Shown here one piece after another: positions 8,488 to 17,174 of a stretch of DNA of 64,000 nucleotides. How positions within the stretch are numbered: the stretch's first letter is position 1; every line of letters starts with the position of its first letter. The stretch is from Advenella kashmirensis W13003. GTDB taxonomy: Bacteria > Pseudomonadota > Gammaproteobacteria > Burkholderiales > Burkholderiaceae_B. Position numbers and translations under genes: made by a program. The notes under the pieces are model-generated. The model did not search any database. It was given only the letters and a program-made list of their open reading frames with translations, and was not told the origin of the DNA. The stretch lies in the NCBI RefSeq assembly GCF_000506985.1, contig NZ_KI650979.1, positions 1,922,710 to 1,986,709 on the forward strand, read 5' to 3'.

Positions 8488-8547
8488 GCCCCGCCATTGT
8501 GCGGGGCTTAGTCCTTTTTGGGCAACTCCGCAATGAACCTACAACCT
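8488..8547 (+). repeat. Direct repeat copy 2 with GC hairpin
   Basis: This is a near-identical copy (57 of 60 bases) of the unit at 8341-8400. The GCCCCGC/GCGGGGC stem is perfectly conserved and is followed by TTAGTCCTTTTT. It lies 42 bp upstream of the first gene of the three-gene cluster and would sit in its leader, which suggests an attenuator or a duplicated upstream border. Confidence 0.75.
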
Positions 8548-8589
8548 TGCAGCACCCGTTACTGTCCTTTTTCATAGGAGAAACGTGCC

Positions 8590-9120
8590 ATGAACAAAAA
8601 ATCTAACTCTATCGATGCGCAGCAAAATCCTCGTCCCAATCATGAGACAGGAGACAGGCAAGCTTCCCAAATGGTTGAGCGCGATGCAACCTGGGATGCA
8701 TTTGTCAGGGCGCTTGCCGAGCCCCACATTGTCGACTCGGCGGATCGCTCAGGTCTGGATGCGCTACCCATCCGTTACCCCAGGCTGTTTATGAACGAGC
8801 CCCTACCTTGGGGGCTACAGATTGGCGCTGGCTGGACGCACCTCGTGACAGTCTTGTGCGCGCGTATCGATGCGCTCTTGCGCCAGGCCCCCTCCGCCAG
8901 GTTCCATCTGCACCAGGTCAAGGAGAAGTTTGGTGGTCTGCGTTTTTACTACGAGACTCACGGCGCACCAGAAAACATCAAGCAGGCGATCCGAAAGGCA
9001 GTCGAGCAAGCCATATTGGTAAGCCACGAATGCTGCGAGCGCTGCGGTGCGATGGGCGCAAAACGCTACTCCAGCGGCTATCTCGTGACATTGTGTCCAC
9101 GCTGCGCCAGCACGCTGTAA
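8590..9120 (+). CDS. Hypothetical protein with C-terminal zinc-ribbon-like Cys pairs
   Basis: This is a 176-residue protein of unknown function. The N-terminal 40 residues are polar and low-complexity. The central part carries a VKEKFGGLRFYYE segment that I recognise from small accessory/phage-associated proteins. The C-terminus has two Cys pairs (CCERCGA and LCPRC) that could bind zinc. AGGAGAAACGTGCC precedes the ATG. It is the first of three closely spaced plus-strand genes (19-bp gap, then 64-bp gap), so co-transcription with the AAA+ ATPase and phosphatase is likely. No membrane segments or signal peptide are visible. A nucleic-acid or protein-binding role is possible but not shown. Confidence 0.75.
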   Translation: MNKKSNSIDAQQNPRPNHETGDRQASQMVERDATWDAFVRALAEPHIVDSADRSGLDALPIRYPRLFMNEPLPWGLQIGAGWTHLVTVLCARIDALLRQAPSARFHLHQVKEKFGGLRFYYETHGAPENIKQAIRKAVEQAILVSHECCERCGAMGAKRYSSGYLVTLCPRCASTL

Positions 9121-9139
9121 GAGGACTGAGGATACGGAC

Positions 9140-10897
9140 ATGAAAAAAACAAACATTACGGACACACCTGAGGACGATGTGGTCCCGGATACCATAACCT
9201 GCGATTTCAACGGTGCCTTTGAACCGCCCGAAGCATTAGATAGCTTCTTTGACGATGACTTCTTCATGCTGGTGTATGCACTGGACGATGACGCGACACC
9301 GTCCAGGCTCTGGTACCTTAAAGAGCAGCTCAAGCTGGTACTAGATAAATCCACCGAGAATGCAATGCGCGCGCAGGTCGCCAAGGAACTGGCTGACCAC
9401 GTGGCTGCGCGATCGCATAATGCCCGGGCACTCACTCCAGACGACCTGATTCGGGCTAAGGAGTGGTACGAACTGGCCTTGGGGTTGGGCAACGTACAAG
9501 CAGCACAGGCGCTTGCCTCACTGTACCTGGCCGATAGACTCATCGGTATGCACATGGATCCTGAACCAATGGGATTACTGGTCTTCACGGATATCCTAAC
9601 CGGTGAGCCTGTAGCCAATAAAGTGGTCGATCGACATGCCTACGACGCCTGGTATCGGGGTGTGTGCTTGACGCTATGCCATGCAGAACTGGGCTTTGTC
9701 GACTGGGATGCGCACACCTTTGAGGCGGCCTTTACCTGCATTCTTGGGTTTCTCTCTATTGAGATACCAAGGGATTGGACTCCGACTGTAGGCAGAAGAT
9801 TCCCAAACAGAACGCGAGCACTGAGCTGGCTTGGCCCACTTTGGAAGGCACTTGTGCAGGCCTTGACAAAGGCGCAAGTCGATCCGCTGGGAAATCAGGC
9901 GGATCGTATAGAGCAATTTCTTGCCGTGCAACTAGCCCTCAAGGCGGAAGAAATAAGTCAAGGGGATAGGACGACCAAACGCACGCCTCGCGCCGAGGTG
10001 GCGTCCGCCAGTACGCTTCAGGTTCAAGTGATTAAAGGTGAAATTCCACCTTCAAGTGATCGCAGTGATGCCTCTATCTTAAAGAGCTATGAAGAATTGC
10101 GTAAACCGATTGCACTGGCCGCCATACCGACCGAGGCAGCACTACAGGAGATAAAGTGCGTGCTGCAACGCGAGACGCCTTGGGCCGAGCTGGCGATTAC
10201 AACGATACTGAGCGACATGTTTGCGCGTTCACGTCACGGGGTTCTGGCCTTAGGCATTGCACCGACCTTACTGGTGGGGCCGCCCGGCTCGGGCAAGACG
10301 CGATTTTGCCAGAGATTAAGTGAACTACTGGGCATACCCAATACCGTCATCAACATGGCCGGCATGGGTGATGCTAAGTTGTTCAAGGGCATCACCCGCG
10401 GTTGGGCCAGCAACCGGCCGTCAAGGATTGTGGAGTTCATCGCGCAAAACCGACTCGCCAACCCGTTCTTCATCCTCGATGAGGTCGATAAGGCTGGAGA
10501 AACCAGTTCAAACGGCGGCCATGCTCAGCAAGCATTGCTGGATCTGCTCGAGCCAGTCAATGCCCGGCGCTACCAGGATGTCTTTCTGATGGCGGAGTGC
10601 GACGTATCGCATTGCCTATATCTGGGGACAGCCAACTCGCTGGCCAGCATATCGGCACCGCTGCGCTCACGCTTTCGTCTGGTGTACTTTCCGGCTCCCA
10701 GGTCTGAGCACGCCGAGGCCATTGTCAGTGGCGTGCTGGCAGACATTGAGCGCAGTTGGAGCCTGCCCGTGGGCGCCTTGACCCTCCCACCCGAGCAGCG
10801 GCGGTCCCTCGTCGGTATTGCACCGCGTCAGATGCGCCATGCGGTGCTAGACATCTTGGGCGCCGCTGAGCATCAAGCACTTTTTACCCGGCATTAG
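9140..10897 (+). CDS. AAA+ ATPase with Sel1-like N-terminal region (Lon/MoxR-like ATPase core)
   Basis: This is a 585-residue protein. An acidic N-terminus (residues 1-60) precedes at least one Sel1/TPR-like helical repeat around 105-135 (AKEWYELALGLGNVQAAQAL). A linker leads to a C-terminal AAA+ module: Walker A GPPGSGKT at 380-387, Walker B FFILDEVDK at 443-451, a sensor-1 Asn in GTANS near 499, and an Arg finger in PLRSRFR near 510. The core resembles Lon-type ATPase domains but no protease domain follows, so it is probably a remodelling ATPase. GAGGATACGGAC precedes the ATG. The neighbours are a zinc-ribbon protein and a protein phosphatase, suggesting a stress or defence signalling cassette (inference). 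Confidence 0.8.
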   Translation: MKKTNITDTPEDDVVPDTITCDFNGAFEPPEALDSFFDDDFFMLVYALDDDATPSRLWYLKEQLKLVLDKSTENAMRAQVAKELADHVAARSHNARALTPDDLIRAKEWYELALGLGNVQAAQALASLYLADRLIGMHMDPEPMGLLVFTDILTGEPVANKVVDRHAYDAWYRGVCLTLCHAELGFVDWDAHTFEAAFTCILGFLSIEIPRDWTPTVGRRFPNRTRALSWLGPLWKALVQALTKAQVDPLGNQADRIEQFLAVQLALKAEEISQGDRTTKRTPRAEVASASTLQVQVIKGEIPPSSDRSDASILKSYEELRKPIALAAIPTEAALQEIKCVLQRETPWAELAITTILSDMFARSRHGVLALGIAPTLLVGPPGSGKTRFCQRLSELLGIPNTVINMAGMGDAKLFKGITRGWASNRPSRIVEFIAQNRLANPFFILDEVDKAGETSSNGGHAQQALLDLLEPVNARRYQDVFLMAECDVSHCLYLGTANSLASISAPLRSRFRLVYFPAPRSEHAEAIVSGVLADIERSWSLPVGALTLPPEQRRSLVGIAPRQMRHAVLDILGAAEHQALFTRH

Positions 10898-10961
10898 GGC
10901 CACGGTCGGTCGCAACGCGAATCGATCACCCTTACATAAACCGTATTGAAGGAGCATAACC

Positions 10962-11717
10962 ATGTCAGATATGCACCAGCGACTACCAGCCAATACGCTC
11001 GGTCGCGATTTTGTCGTCGGGGATCTACACGGGTGTCTGCAGTTGCTGCGGAGTAAGCTCGTGGGCATTGGGTTCAACCCCGATCAGGACCGACTATTCT
11101 CAGTGGGCGATCTGGCTGATCGCGGTCCCGATTCGCTGGGCTGCCTGCGGCTACTACGTGAGCCTTGGTTCTACGCCGTAGCCGGCAATCATGAGGATAT
11201 GCTGCTTAGCTACTTTTATCTGCGCGACACGGTCTGCCATCGTCCGGACAGCATTTTCCATAACGGCGGTGACTGGCTCACAACGATTACACCCGAAGAG
11301 CGCGATGAGCTCGAAAACGATCTGCTGCCCCGAGTGCTGGCGTTGCCATATGTAATCACCGTTGGCCAAGAACAGGCAAGCTTTCATGTTGCGCATGCAG
11401 AGCTGATGGTGTCGTTAGATGCCATCAGCTCTGATCCGACAGGACAAGTTGCTGCCGAGCTGACCTGGAGCCGAAGACTCATCCGTCAGGTCACCTCCGA
11501 GACATGGGCTGAGCGGCGCACTCCACATGGCACACTCATCATGAGCCACCAGCCCTGGGAGCCAAATCACGCACTCACTTTTGTTGGCCATACGCCACTC
11601 AAGATGCTGGTGATGCACCGATCACATCTATTTATCGATGGGGGAGCCTATGCACACCAAGATGAAAAACACCTCCATGTTGTTGATGTGGAGGATGCAA
11701 GAACCTGGGTCAGCTAA
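10962..11717 (+). CDS. PPP-family metallophosphatase (Ser/Thr protein phosphatase, lambda/PrpA type)
   Basis: This 251-residue calcineurin-like phosphoesterase has the PPP signature blocks in order: VVGDLHGC (residues 18-25), GDLADRGPDS (49-58) and AGNHE (74-78), with a late VGHTP containing a metal-ligand His. These bind two metal ions and hydrolyse phosphoserine/threonine, or sometimes Ap4A-type nucleotides. The length fits bacterial PrpA/PrpB and phage lambda phosphatases. AAGGAGCATAACC precedes the ATG. It is the third gene of the cluster with the AAA+ ATPase and may reverse a phosphorylation controlling that ATPase, but no kinase is visible in the window. Confidence 0.85.
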   Translation: MSDMHQRLPANTLGRDFVVGDLHGCLQLLRSKLVGIGFNPDQDRLFSVGDLADRGPDSLGCLRLLREPWFYAVAGNHEDMLLSYFYLRDTVCHRPDSIFHNGGDWLTTITPEERDELENDLLPRVLALPYVITVGQEQASFHVAHAELMVSLDAISSDPTGQVAAELTWSRRLIRQVTSETWAERRTPHGTLIMSHQPWEPNHALTFVGHTPLKMLVMHRSHLFIDGGAYAHQDEKHLHVVDVEDARTWVS

Positions 11718-11892
11718 CGTCGAACTAACGGCCGAGGCCTCAGGTTTTAGTTCTGGATAGTTGACTTGTTCTGCTTAAAATCGCTATTGACGTTGAGCCC
11801 CAGTACTGTTTATGGGGGGTGTTCACATCAATACAGGTCCTTCATTCAGTGTATGATTAATGACTATCACACGTATGAATGTTTGAAGGTTG

Positions 11893-12078
11893 TTCTGCAA
11901 GGATATTCTGATCAAAAATTGAATAATGCCCTTATTTATTGCAGCAACGACAAGACGCCAATAGGAATCTGATTCGCCTGCGCTAGCACTGCGTTTCCAG
12001 CTTGCTGTAAAATTTGCGTACGAGTCATATTCGAGATCTCAGCCGCGTAATCTGTATCCTGGATGCGTGACTGGGCGG
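11893..12078. repeat. Flagellin 3'-end direct repeat, copy 1
   Basis: About 186 bp, covering the last 140 bp of flagellin 1 and 43 bp beyond its stop, are almost identical to 28056-28240. The conserved downstream part (TTCTGCAAGGATATTCTGATC) is noncoding, so protein constraint alone does not explain the match. The copies are in the same orientation and bracket the mobile/defence island. Confidence 0.85.
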
Positions 12079-13270
12079 CTTGCAATGCCATGTTGCTGCC
12101 TGACAATCCGTTTTTGATACTGTCGAGGCGATTCATCATGGCGCCCAAATAGGCACGATAATCATTCGTGAACTGCAATGCGTTGTCTGACTTTTCTATC
12201 CAATTAACCGCGGCCAATTCAACTTCACCACTGGGAAACACTCGAAGTGGTGATGTGGCTGATGCGTATTGGTACTTCTTATCGTTGTACTCGATATAGC
12301 GCACTACATTTCCGTTGGTGTCGATGCCCATGGCGGGGGCACTGGTGACATCGATTTCGGTCTGGTCTCCGCCTTCTACCCAGTAATATTTATTAAAACC
12401 GAATCGGATCCGCGCGGACGCCGATCCATCGTCATTGATCCAAGAGGTGGCGCTCTGTGTCGTCGATGTCGCGTCCACAAAGTTGTTGTAATAGTATGTC
12501 TCGCCAATTTGCATGAGATAAACAGGCTGCCCAGCCGATAAATCTCGTACCATCTGCACGCTGTCGACCGGGACACCGAAGTAGTTTGCGATTTCGGCCC
12601 GGCCGGCAAGCGTGATGTACTCGCTAGGCTTGGAGCCAGGTACGGAAAAGAAGCTCACATTGAACGTCTCATCCGTCACGGCATACGTTCCAGGCTGGCG
12701 CGATCTTCCGTCGTCAGGAATAATGATTTCAGAAGCTGGCTCATTAATATTCGGTAGTGCGTTGGATATCAATCCAATGGTGGCCGAAGTAATCGGTTTG
12801 GTATTAAAAGAGAGGCTATCAACCTCTGACTCTCCGATTTGAAAGCTGAATTTTCCTTGTGAACCAATATTGATCCCATTGAAATTCAAGTTTGCGGCAA
12901 GCCGATCAATTTCCGCACGCGAGGCATCAATCTCAGCCTGAATGGATACGCGATCTGAAATGGTATTTGTATCGCTCGCTTTTTTAACCGCCAGCTCCCT
13001 GATACGTTGAATCAGGCTCTCAATGTCCCCGATTCCTGAATCCAGGGTGGCCAGCATAGATTGCGCATCAGAAACGTTGCGCATCGCCTGCGCTTTCCCA
13101 CGAATCTTCGACTCCATCCGATTAGCGATGCCTTGACCGGCTGCATCATCAGCAGCCGAATTGATTCGCAACCCGGACGATAACCTCTCAATTGACTTTG
13201 CCAGCGTCGATTGCAACGTCCCCAATCCTTGTCGGGTCTGCAGCGAAGGAATATTGGTAAAGATTCGCAT
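11936..13270 (-). CDS. fliC: Flagellin 1
   Basis: This 444-residue flagellin forms the helical filament. The N-terminal D0/D1 helices are typical: MRIFTNIPSLQTRQGLG, then SIERLSSGLRINSAADDAAG, then an IQRIRELAVKKA segment. The C-terminal D0/D1 ends AAEISNMTRTQILQQAGNAV and IPIGVLSLLQ. The middle (about residues 175-370) is the variable surface domain and differs from flagellin 2. There is no signal peptide, as expected for type III export. The ribosome-binding site is weak. A sigma-28 promoter lies 58 bp upstream. No other flagellar structural genes are nearby. It is the left border of the island whose right border is a second flagellin gene. Confidence 0.95.
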   Translation of the reverse strand: MRIFTNIPSLQTRQGLGTLQSTLAKSIERLSSGLRINSAADDAAGQGIANRMESKIRGKAQAMRNVSDAQSMLATLDSGIGDIESLIQRIRELAVKKASDTNTISDRVSIQAEIDASRAEIDRLAANLNFNGINIGSQGKFSFQIGESEVDSLSFNTKPITSATIGLISNALPNINEPASEIIIPDDGRSRQPGTYAVTDETFNVSFFSVPGSKPSEYITLAGRAEIANYFGVPVDSVQMVRDLSAGQPVYLMQIGETYYYNNFVDATSTTQSATSWINDDGSASARIRFGFNKYYWVEGGDQTEIDVTSAPAMGIDTNGNVVRYIEYNDKKYQYASATSPLRVFPSGEVELAAVNWIEKSDNALQFTNDYRAYLGAMMNRLDSIKNGLSGSNMALQAAQSRIQDTDYAAEISNMTRTQILQQAGNAVLAQANQIPIGVLSLLQ

Positions 13271-13327
13271 GATATGTTGGGACAGAAGGCATTGCTTCCT
13301 GAATCCGAGTTGATGGCTATAGTCTTG

Positions 13328-13354
13328 TTTACGGCATTTGATAGGATTTCTTTA
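13328..13354 (-). promoter_or_regulatory. Sigma-28 (FliA) promoter of flagellin 1
   Basis: On the minus strand the sequence reads TAAAGAAA-N11-GCCGTAAA, close to the FliA consensus TAAAGTTT-N11-GCCGATAA with exact 11-nt spacing. It lies 58-84 bp upstream of the flagellin 1 ATG. The equivalent site is conserved at flagellin 2. Confidence 0.85.
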
Positions 13355-14162
13355 GACGAATGGCCAAAAGATATCTGATATTGAGAAATTTCTCCCGAGA
13401 AAGAGAGCTCCCCGGCGGCAAACCTTAGATTAAATCACCTGTTCGACAAGGACATTTTGATGATGAATTGCCTAGCTAACAGGAAAAGAGGAAAAGGAGT
13501 TTAGAAATCGCCGAAACCAATCATTCTACAAATCCCGAACCCATTTAAATATTGATTAATTTATATGCCAGTTCAACATCAGATTAGAGCCAGTTTAAGA
13601 TCGAATTATATAGCTACGTCCAAGTAGACTGGTGTAGAAATAGCCTTTCGTAAACACAAAACCATTATTACTAAATAGAATTAAAAGATAAAAATTTATA
13701 TAAAATAAATATAATGAATTCTAGCAACTTGATGATTATTTTCAAATTGCTTTAGGCCGCCTTCTTCATCAATATTATTGTCATGGCCTTCTTTTCAGGC
13801 ATACACCAGTTTGCATTCAAATCGCAGAGATTTGGACTGGATAGCCATATTTGAGCGACAAGTAGCACAAACAAGTCCATTCGAATTGATTTGAATTGAT
13901 TTCAAATCAACGTTGATCCCTTTTCATAAAAAATTTCATGAATATGGGTCGTTTCGCTTTGACAATGGATCTTCCCTACCAACATAATGCGCCTAATACA
14001 TCAATCGTGACCTTTTTACTTAGTGTTTTTTATGACAACCGCCAGCCATCTATATGGCTCGCCTCACCTGGTTAATCCGCTCTTTAAGCAACAGGAACTG
14101 GAGCCCAATCGCGTTCGGCAAGCCCAACTTATCTGCCCACTGACAAGCTGGGGGAGATGCTG
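13355..14162. other. AT-rich gap that should contain the left end of the Tn7-like element
   Basis: About 800 bases between the flagellin 1 promoter and tnsA hold no credible gene. Composition becomes strongly AT-rich at 13540-13740. Two structures are visible: a palindrome at 13887-13909 (TGATTTGAA-N5-TTCAAATCA), possibly a tns operator, and GGGTCGTTTCGCTTTGACAA at 13946-13965, which resembles in inverted orientation a sequence at 21314-21334. A clean TGT...ACA transposon terminus could not be fixed by eye. Confidence 0.5.
13887..13909. promoter_or_regulatory. Perfect palindrome upstream of tnsA
   Basis: TGATTTGAA-N5-TTCAAATCA is a perfect 9-bp inverted repeat about 255 bp upstream of the tnsA start. 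It could be an operator controlling the transposition genes. No regulator can be assigned. Confidence 0.4.
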
Positions 14163-15146
14163 ATGGCTCGCAATCCTCTCATAAGTGAAGCGCGCCTTCA
14201 GCTCATTGAGCGCCGCCAACTGCGCCCTGGGTGGGGGCCGCACTACGAACCAGCCATGCGCGCGACACGAGATGAGGCGCCAGCAATTAGTCGACCCTCA
14301 ACAGTCTACTCAAGTAAGTTGGGAAGAGAAGTGCATTTGCTCTCGCTTGCCGAGCGTGTGCCATGTCAATTGGCGCTCTATCATCCCGCACTATTTGATC
14401 TGCGTGAGCAGCACATGCTCTCGCCATTTCCGACAGAGCACCCGCTAACGGGACACCCTTACGCCGCGCGCCTTCGCCTGTCTGAGATTAAGGGCACGAT
14501 CAATGTTGCCCAGCGCCTGAATGCCTTATCCAAACATCCTACCGTTTGGATCGAGGAGCAAGACCCAGAGGGACACATTGAAGCTAGACGGGCCGCTTTT
14601 CCTTATTTAGGGGATTTACTACTCTTTTTACGCGATAAGCATGGCCCCTATTGTGTGAACTGGACCGTAAAGAGTGATCGGCGCGCGTTTTCTGTCTCGC
14701 CGCATCGCTTACAAAATCCGCTTCGCATTGAGCAAACACAGGCCAATGCCCAACTGCGCCACCAAATTGAAGAAATTTACTTCGCCGATGCGGGCATTCC
14801 CACGGTACAAGTGGCCGCCAACGAGATCGATCCGCAACTTGCGGCCAATTTGACTGCACTCATTGGATGGCAGACACAAGCGGATCCCGTGTCTGACGAG
14901 GTTTTCGATTACCTGCTACAAGATTATAAGCAGCTGTTGCAGAACCGCCAGACCGTATTATCCAGGCTAGAGGCGCTCATGCACCAAACCAATTCTACCC
15001 GTCAGCAGTGTCTAGCGGTGCTGTACCAGGCGATTTGGCAGCGGCAGCTTCGCGTAGACCTGTATCAACCCATCTTGCCTGATCGGCCCTTGCGGCTAGA
15101 ACGCACCGACGTGCTGGCTGATTTTTCTGCTTGGTTTGAGAGGTAA
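14163..15146 (+). CDS. tnsA: TnsA-like transposon endonuclease subunit
   Basis: This 327-residue protein is the first gene of a four-gene transposition module. In Tn7, TnsA cleaves the 5' ends of the element. A TnsA-like restriction-fold active site is suggested by Glu56 (SKLGREVH), Asp151 (PYLGDLLLF) and Lys170 (NWTVKSD), preceding a C-terminal region that would contact TnsB/TnsC. The ATG at 14163 is chosen over 14157 because GGGGGAG lies 6 nt upstream of it. The stop is 3 bp from tnsB. Similarity to TnsA is remote, and the call rests mainly on synteny with tnsB-tnsC-tniQ and the E/D/K spacing. Confidence 0.75.
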   Translation: MARNPLISEARLQLIERRQLRPGWGPHYEPAMRATRDEAPAISRPSTVYSSKLGREVHLLSLAERVPCQLALYHPALFDLREQHMLSPFPTEHPLTGHPYAARLRLSEIKGTINVAQRLNALSKHPTVWIEEQDPEGHIEARRAAFPYLGDLLLFLRDKHGPYCVNWTVKSDRRAFSVSPHRLQNPLRIEQTQANAQLRHQIEEIYFADAGIPTVQVAANEIDPQLAANLTALIGWQTQADPVSDEVFDYLLQDYKQLLQNRQTVLSRLEALMHQTNSTRQQCLAVLYQAIWQRQLRVDLYQPILPDRPLRLERTDVLADFSAWFER

Positions 15147-15149
15147 GCG

Positions 15150-17174
15150 ATGCAGGTTGGTACACCGCTTATTGCGCCCGATGGCTACGAGATTCTGGAA
15201 AAGGGAATCAGCTACTATCTATTGCGCAGCAGCCGACTCACTCATCAGGTCCTGTTATTGACCTTTACGCCTGCCCCCAGACTGTTAGCTCAGCTGGTCA
15301 TGGTTGATCGCGATACGTTTGAACATGGCTTGCAAGAAAAGCTCATTATGCCTACTAAAGCAACGGGCTTGCCTCCGCACTTAGCTGGATTCGAAGGATT
15401 TAACTTCGAGACGGTCGACATGCATCGTCTAAATGCAAAGCGTTCACATCGCGAACGCGTTCAGGAGCGGCTCTTAGCGATTGCTCCACTATTGGCCCGC
15501 GAAGCAGACATACTGAATTCCCCCTCTCCAGAGCGAGAGATCAACAAATATGCGGAAAATAACGGTAAAAACAGCCAACGGCTGCGTACCTGGTTTTTCA
15601 CATACCTATGTTTTGGTAGAAACATTTGGTCCCTGATGCCGACCTTCTTTCATAACGGACAGTGGGATCGGCTAAAGCGTACTGAAGGCAAGAAGTTCGG
15701 TCGACCCTCTCAGGTCGCTGGGACGCAAGCCGGTACTCGTCTGACCGAAGCGCTAACGCAGCGTATCATCCGCAGCTATACCAAACGCGCCCAACCTGGA
15801 CATCGCTTTGTCAGTATCTATCGAGAAGCCATGGTGCAGGATTTCGAAGCGCTAGTGACCACAGATGAGCGCGGTAGAAAACGACTCATTTCATCAGGCA
15901 CAATCGCCATACCCTCGTACGATCAGTATCGATACTGCGTGCACAAGCACATCGGCATCAGACAAGTGCAACAGTCCCTCTATGGAGATGCACGTTATCG
16001 CCGGCAATACGCTCAGCACCAAGGCGCCTTCGCCCGCGCGGTAAGCAATCTATACGAGAAGGTCGAAGCTGATGGGTACTACACCGCAGATTGCCCTAAA
16101 GGCTATGTGGATGGCGCACAGCTCAATCCCCTATGTGTGGTGCGTAGCGTCGATACCGCATCGGGCATGCGTATTGGTATTGGGTTTGCCTTTGGAAAAG
16201 AGAAAAGCGAAGCCTATAACGCCATGCTATTTAGTGCCGCTATCTCCAAAAAGAAATTCTGCAGTCTGTTTGGCATAGAGATAGAGGAATATCAATGGCC
16301 CTCGATCGGTCTGCCTCTTCACTATATTACAGACCGCGGCCCCGGTGTTAAGCGTGAACCCGGCGCTGATGGTACTGCACCTGTTGGGCTGGTGATACGT
16401 GAAGTCACCGTGTCTGGAAGCGGACAAAGCAAGGCGTTAGTGGAATCAGCACAGCGGCGCCGAACCAAGCTTGAGGGGCCTGGCTCCAAGCTTCTCAGTG
16501 ACCTATCGGCTTCTGAGATGGCACGCCGGGAGATACGGCGCCTGCTTGCGGAAAATCAAAGCGCCAATACCAGCGCGCGGCTCACCCCGGACATGATTCG
16601 CAGCAACGTTACGGCCAATCCGCTTGGGGTGTGGGACTATTTGGATAGCCGAGGGCGTAACAATGCCCAATCCATGTCATTTGATGAGGCAGTCAGGCGT
16701 TATCTCAAACGTATAGACGTTCGGATCAATCGCAGTGGGGCTTACATCAAGCACCAACTGTTCAATTCGCCTGCCTTGCAAAAGACCGGATTTTTGGACC
16801 GAGTTGGGTCAGCCAGCTCACAAACGGTATCTGCCTACATTCTGCCATTTGCGTTACGTTACATATGGTTGGAAATAGACGGCATGCTCATTGAGGTGAA
16901 AGCGCAGCTTCCCTTGCGCGACGATCCGGAGCAGCTCGATCGCAGTTATGACGAATTACTGCAAGAGGACACGCAGTTAAAGCGAATGCAAGCTGAGCAA
17001 CGTATTCATAGTCATGCAGCTACCGCTGAGCAGATCGCCCACCACGAACACGAAACCGGCAAGAAATGGCGCGCTTCCAGGCGAGTCTCAACACGCCGCT
17101 CTCAGGCAAAATTGGCCCGAGCAGACGCACGCGACGCCCAGACTCTTTTAGAAGGAGAGGCATATTATGCCTAA
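15150..17174 (+). CDS. tnsB: TnsB/TniA-like DDE transposase
   Basis: This is a 674-residue transposase of the Tn7/Tn5053 type. DNA-binding helical domains occupy the N-terminal third, followed by an RNase H-like core: first Asp in VEADGYYTADCP (D308, less likely D314), second Asp in HYITDRGPGV (D395), and Glu in KALVESAQRRR (E432). The 36-residue D-E spacing is typical. A beta-barrel and basic C-terminal tail (residues 600-674, rich in Arg/Lys) follow; the tail is where TnsB contacts TnsC in known systems. It has a good ribosome-binding site (GAGAGGTAAGCG). Its stop overlaps the tnsC start by 8 bp. The frame is intact, so the protein is potentially active. Confidence 0.9.
   Translation: MQVGTPLIAPDGYEILEKGISYYLLRSSRLTHQVLLLTFTPAPRLLAQLVMVDRDTFEHGLQEKLIMPTKATGLPPHLAGFEGFNFETVDMHRLNAKRSHRERVQERLLAIAPLLAREADILNSPSPEREINKYAENNGKNSQRLRTWFFTYLCFGRNIWSLMPTFFHNGQWDRLKRTEGKKFGRPSQVAGTQAGTRLTEALTQRIIRSYTKRAQPGHRFVSIYREAMVQDFEALVTTDERGRKRLISSGTIAIPSYDQYRYCVHKHIGIRQVQQSLYGDARYRRQYAQHQGAFARAVSNLYEKVEADGYYTADCPKGYVDGAQLNPLCVVRSVDTASGMRIGIGFAFGKEKSEAYNAMLFSAAISKKKFCSLFGIEIEEYQWPSIGLPLHYITDRGPGVKREPGADGTAPVGLVIREVTVSGSGQSKALVESAQRRRTKLEGPGSKLLSDLSASEMARREIRRLLAENQSANTSARLTPDMIRSNVTANPLGVWDYLDSRGRNNAQSMSFDEAVRRYLKRIDVRINRSGAYIKHQLFNSPALQKTGFLDRVGSASSQTVSAYILPFALRYIWLEIDGMLIEVKAQLPLRDDPEQLDRSYDELLQEDTQLKRMQAEQRIHSHAATAEQIAHHEHETGKKWRASRRVSTRRSQAKLARADARDAQTLLEGEAYYA

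Larger units (their letters stand above)
7853..8589. other. Intergenic accessory stretch with duplicated hairpin repeat
   Basis: No convincing gene is visible in these 737 bases. The first 350 bases are AT-rich and follow the ddlA promoter side. The second half carries two copies of a 60-bp repeat, each opening with a GC-rich hairpin (separate entries). An 81-codon open frame at 8205-8450 runs through one repeat and has no ribosome-binding site or recognisable features. Confidence 0.6.

Noticed and set aside
11766-11972. 68-codon open frame after the phosphatase gene
   Set aside because: It overlaps the 3' end of flagellin 1 and its conserved downstream repeat, and has no ribosome-binding site or protein-like pattern.
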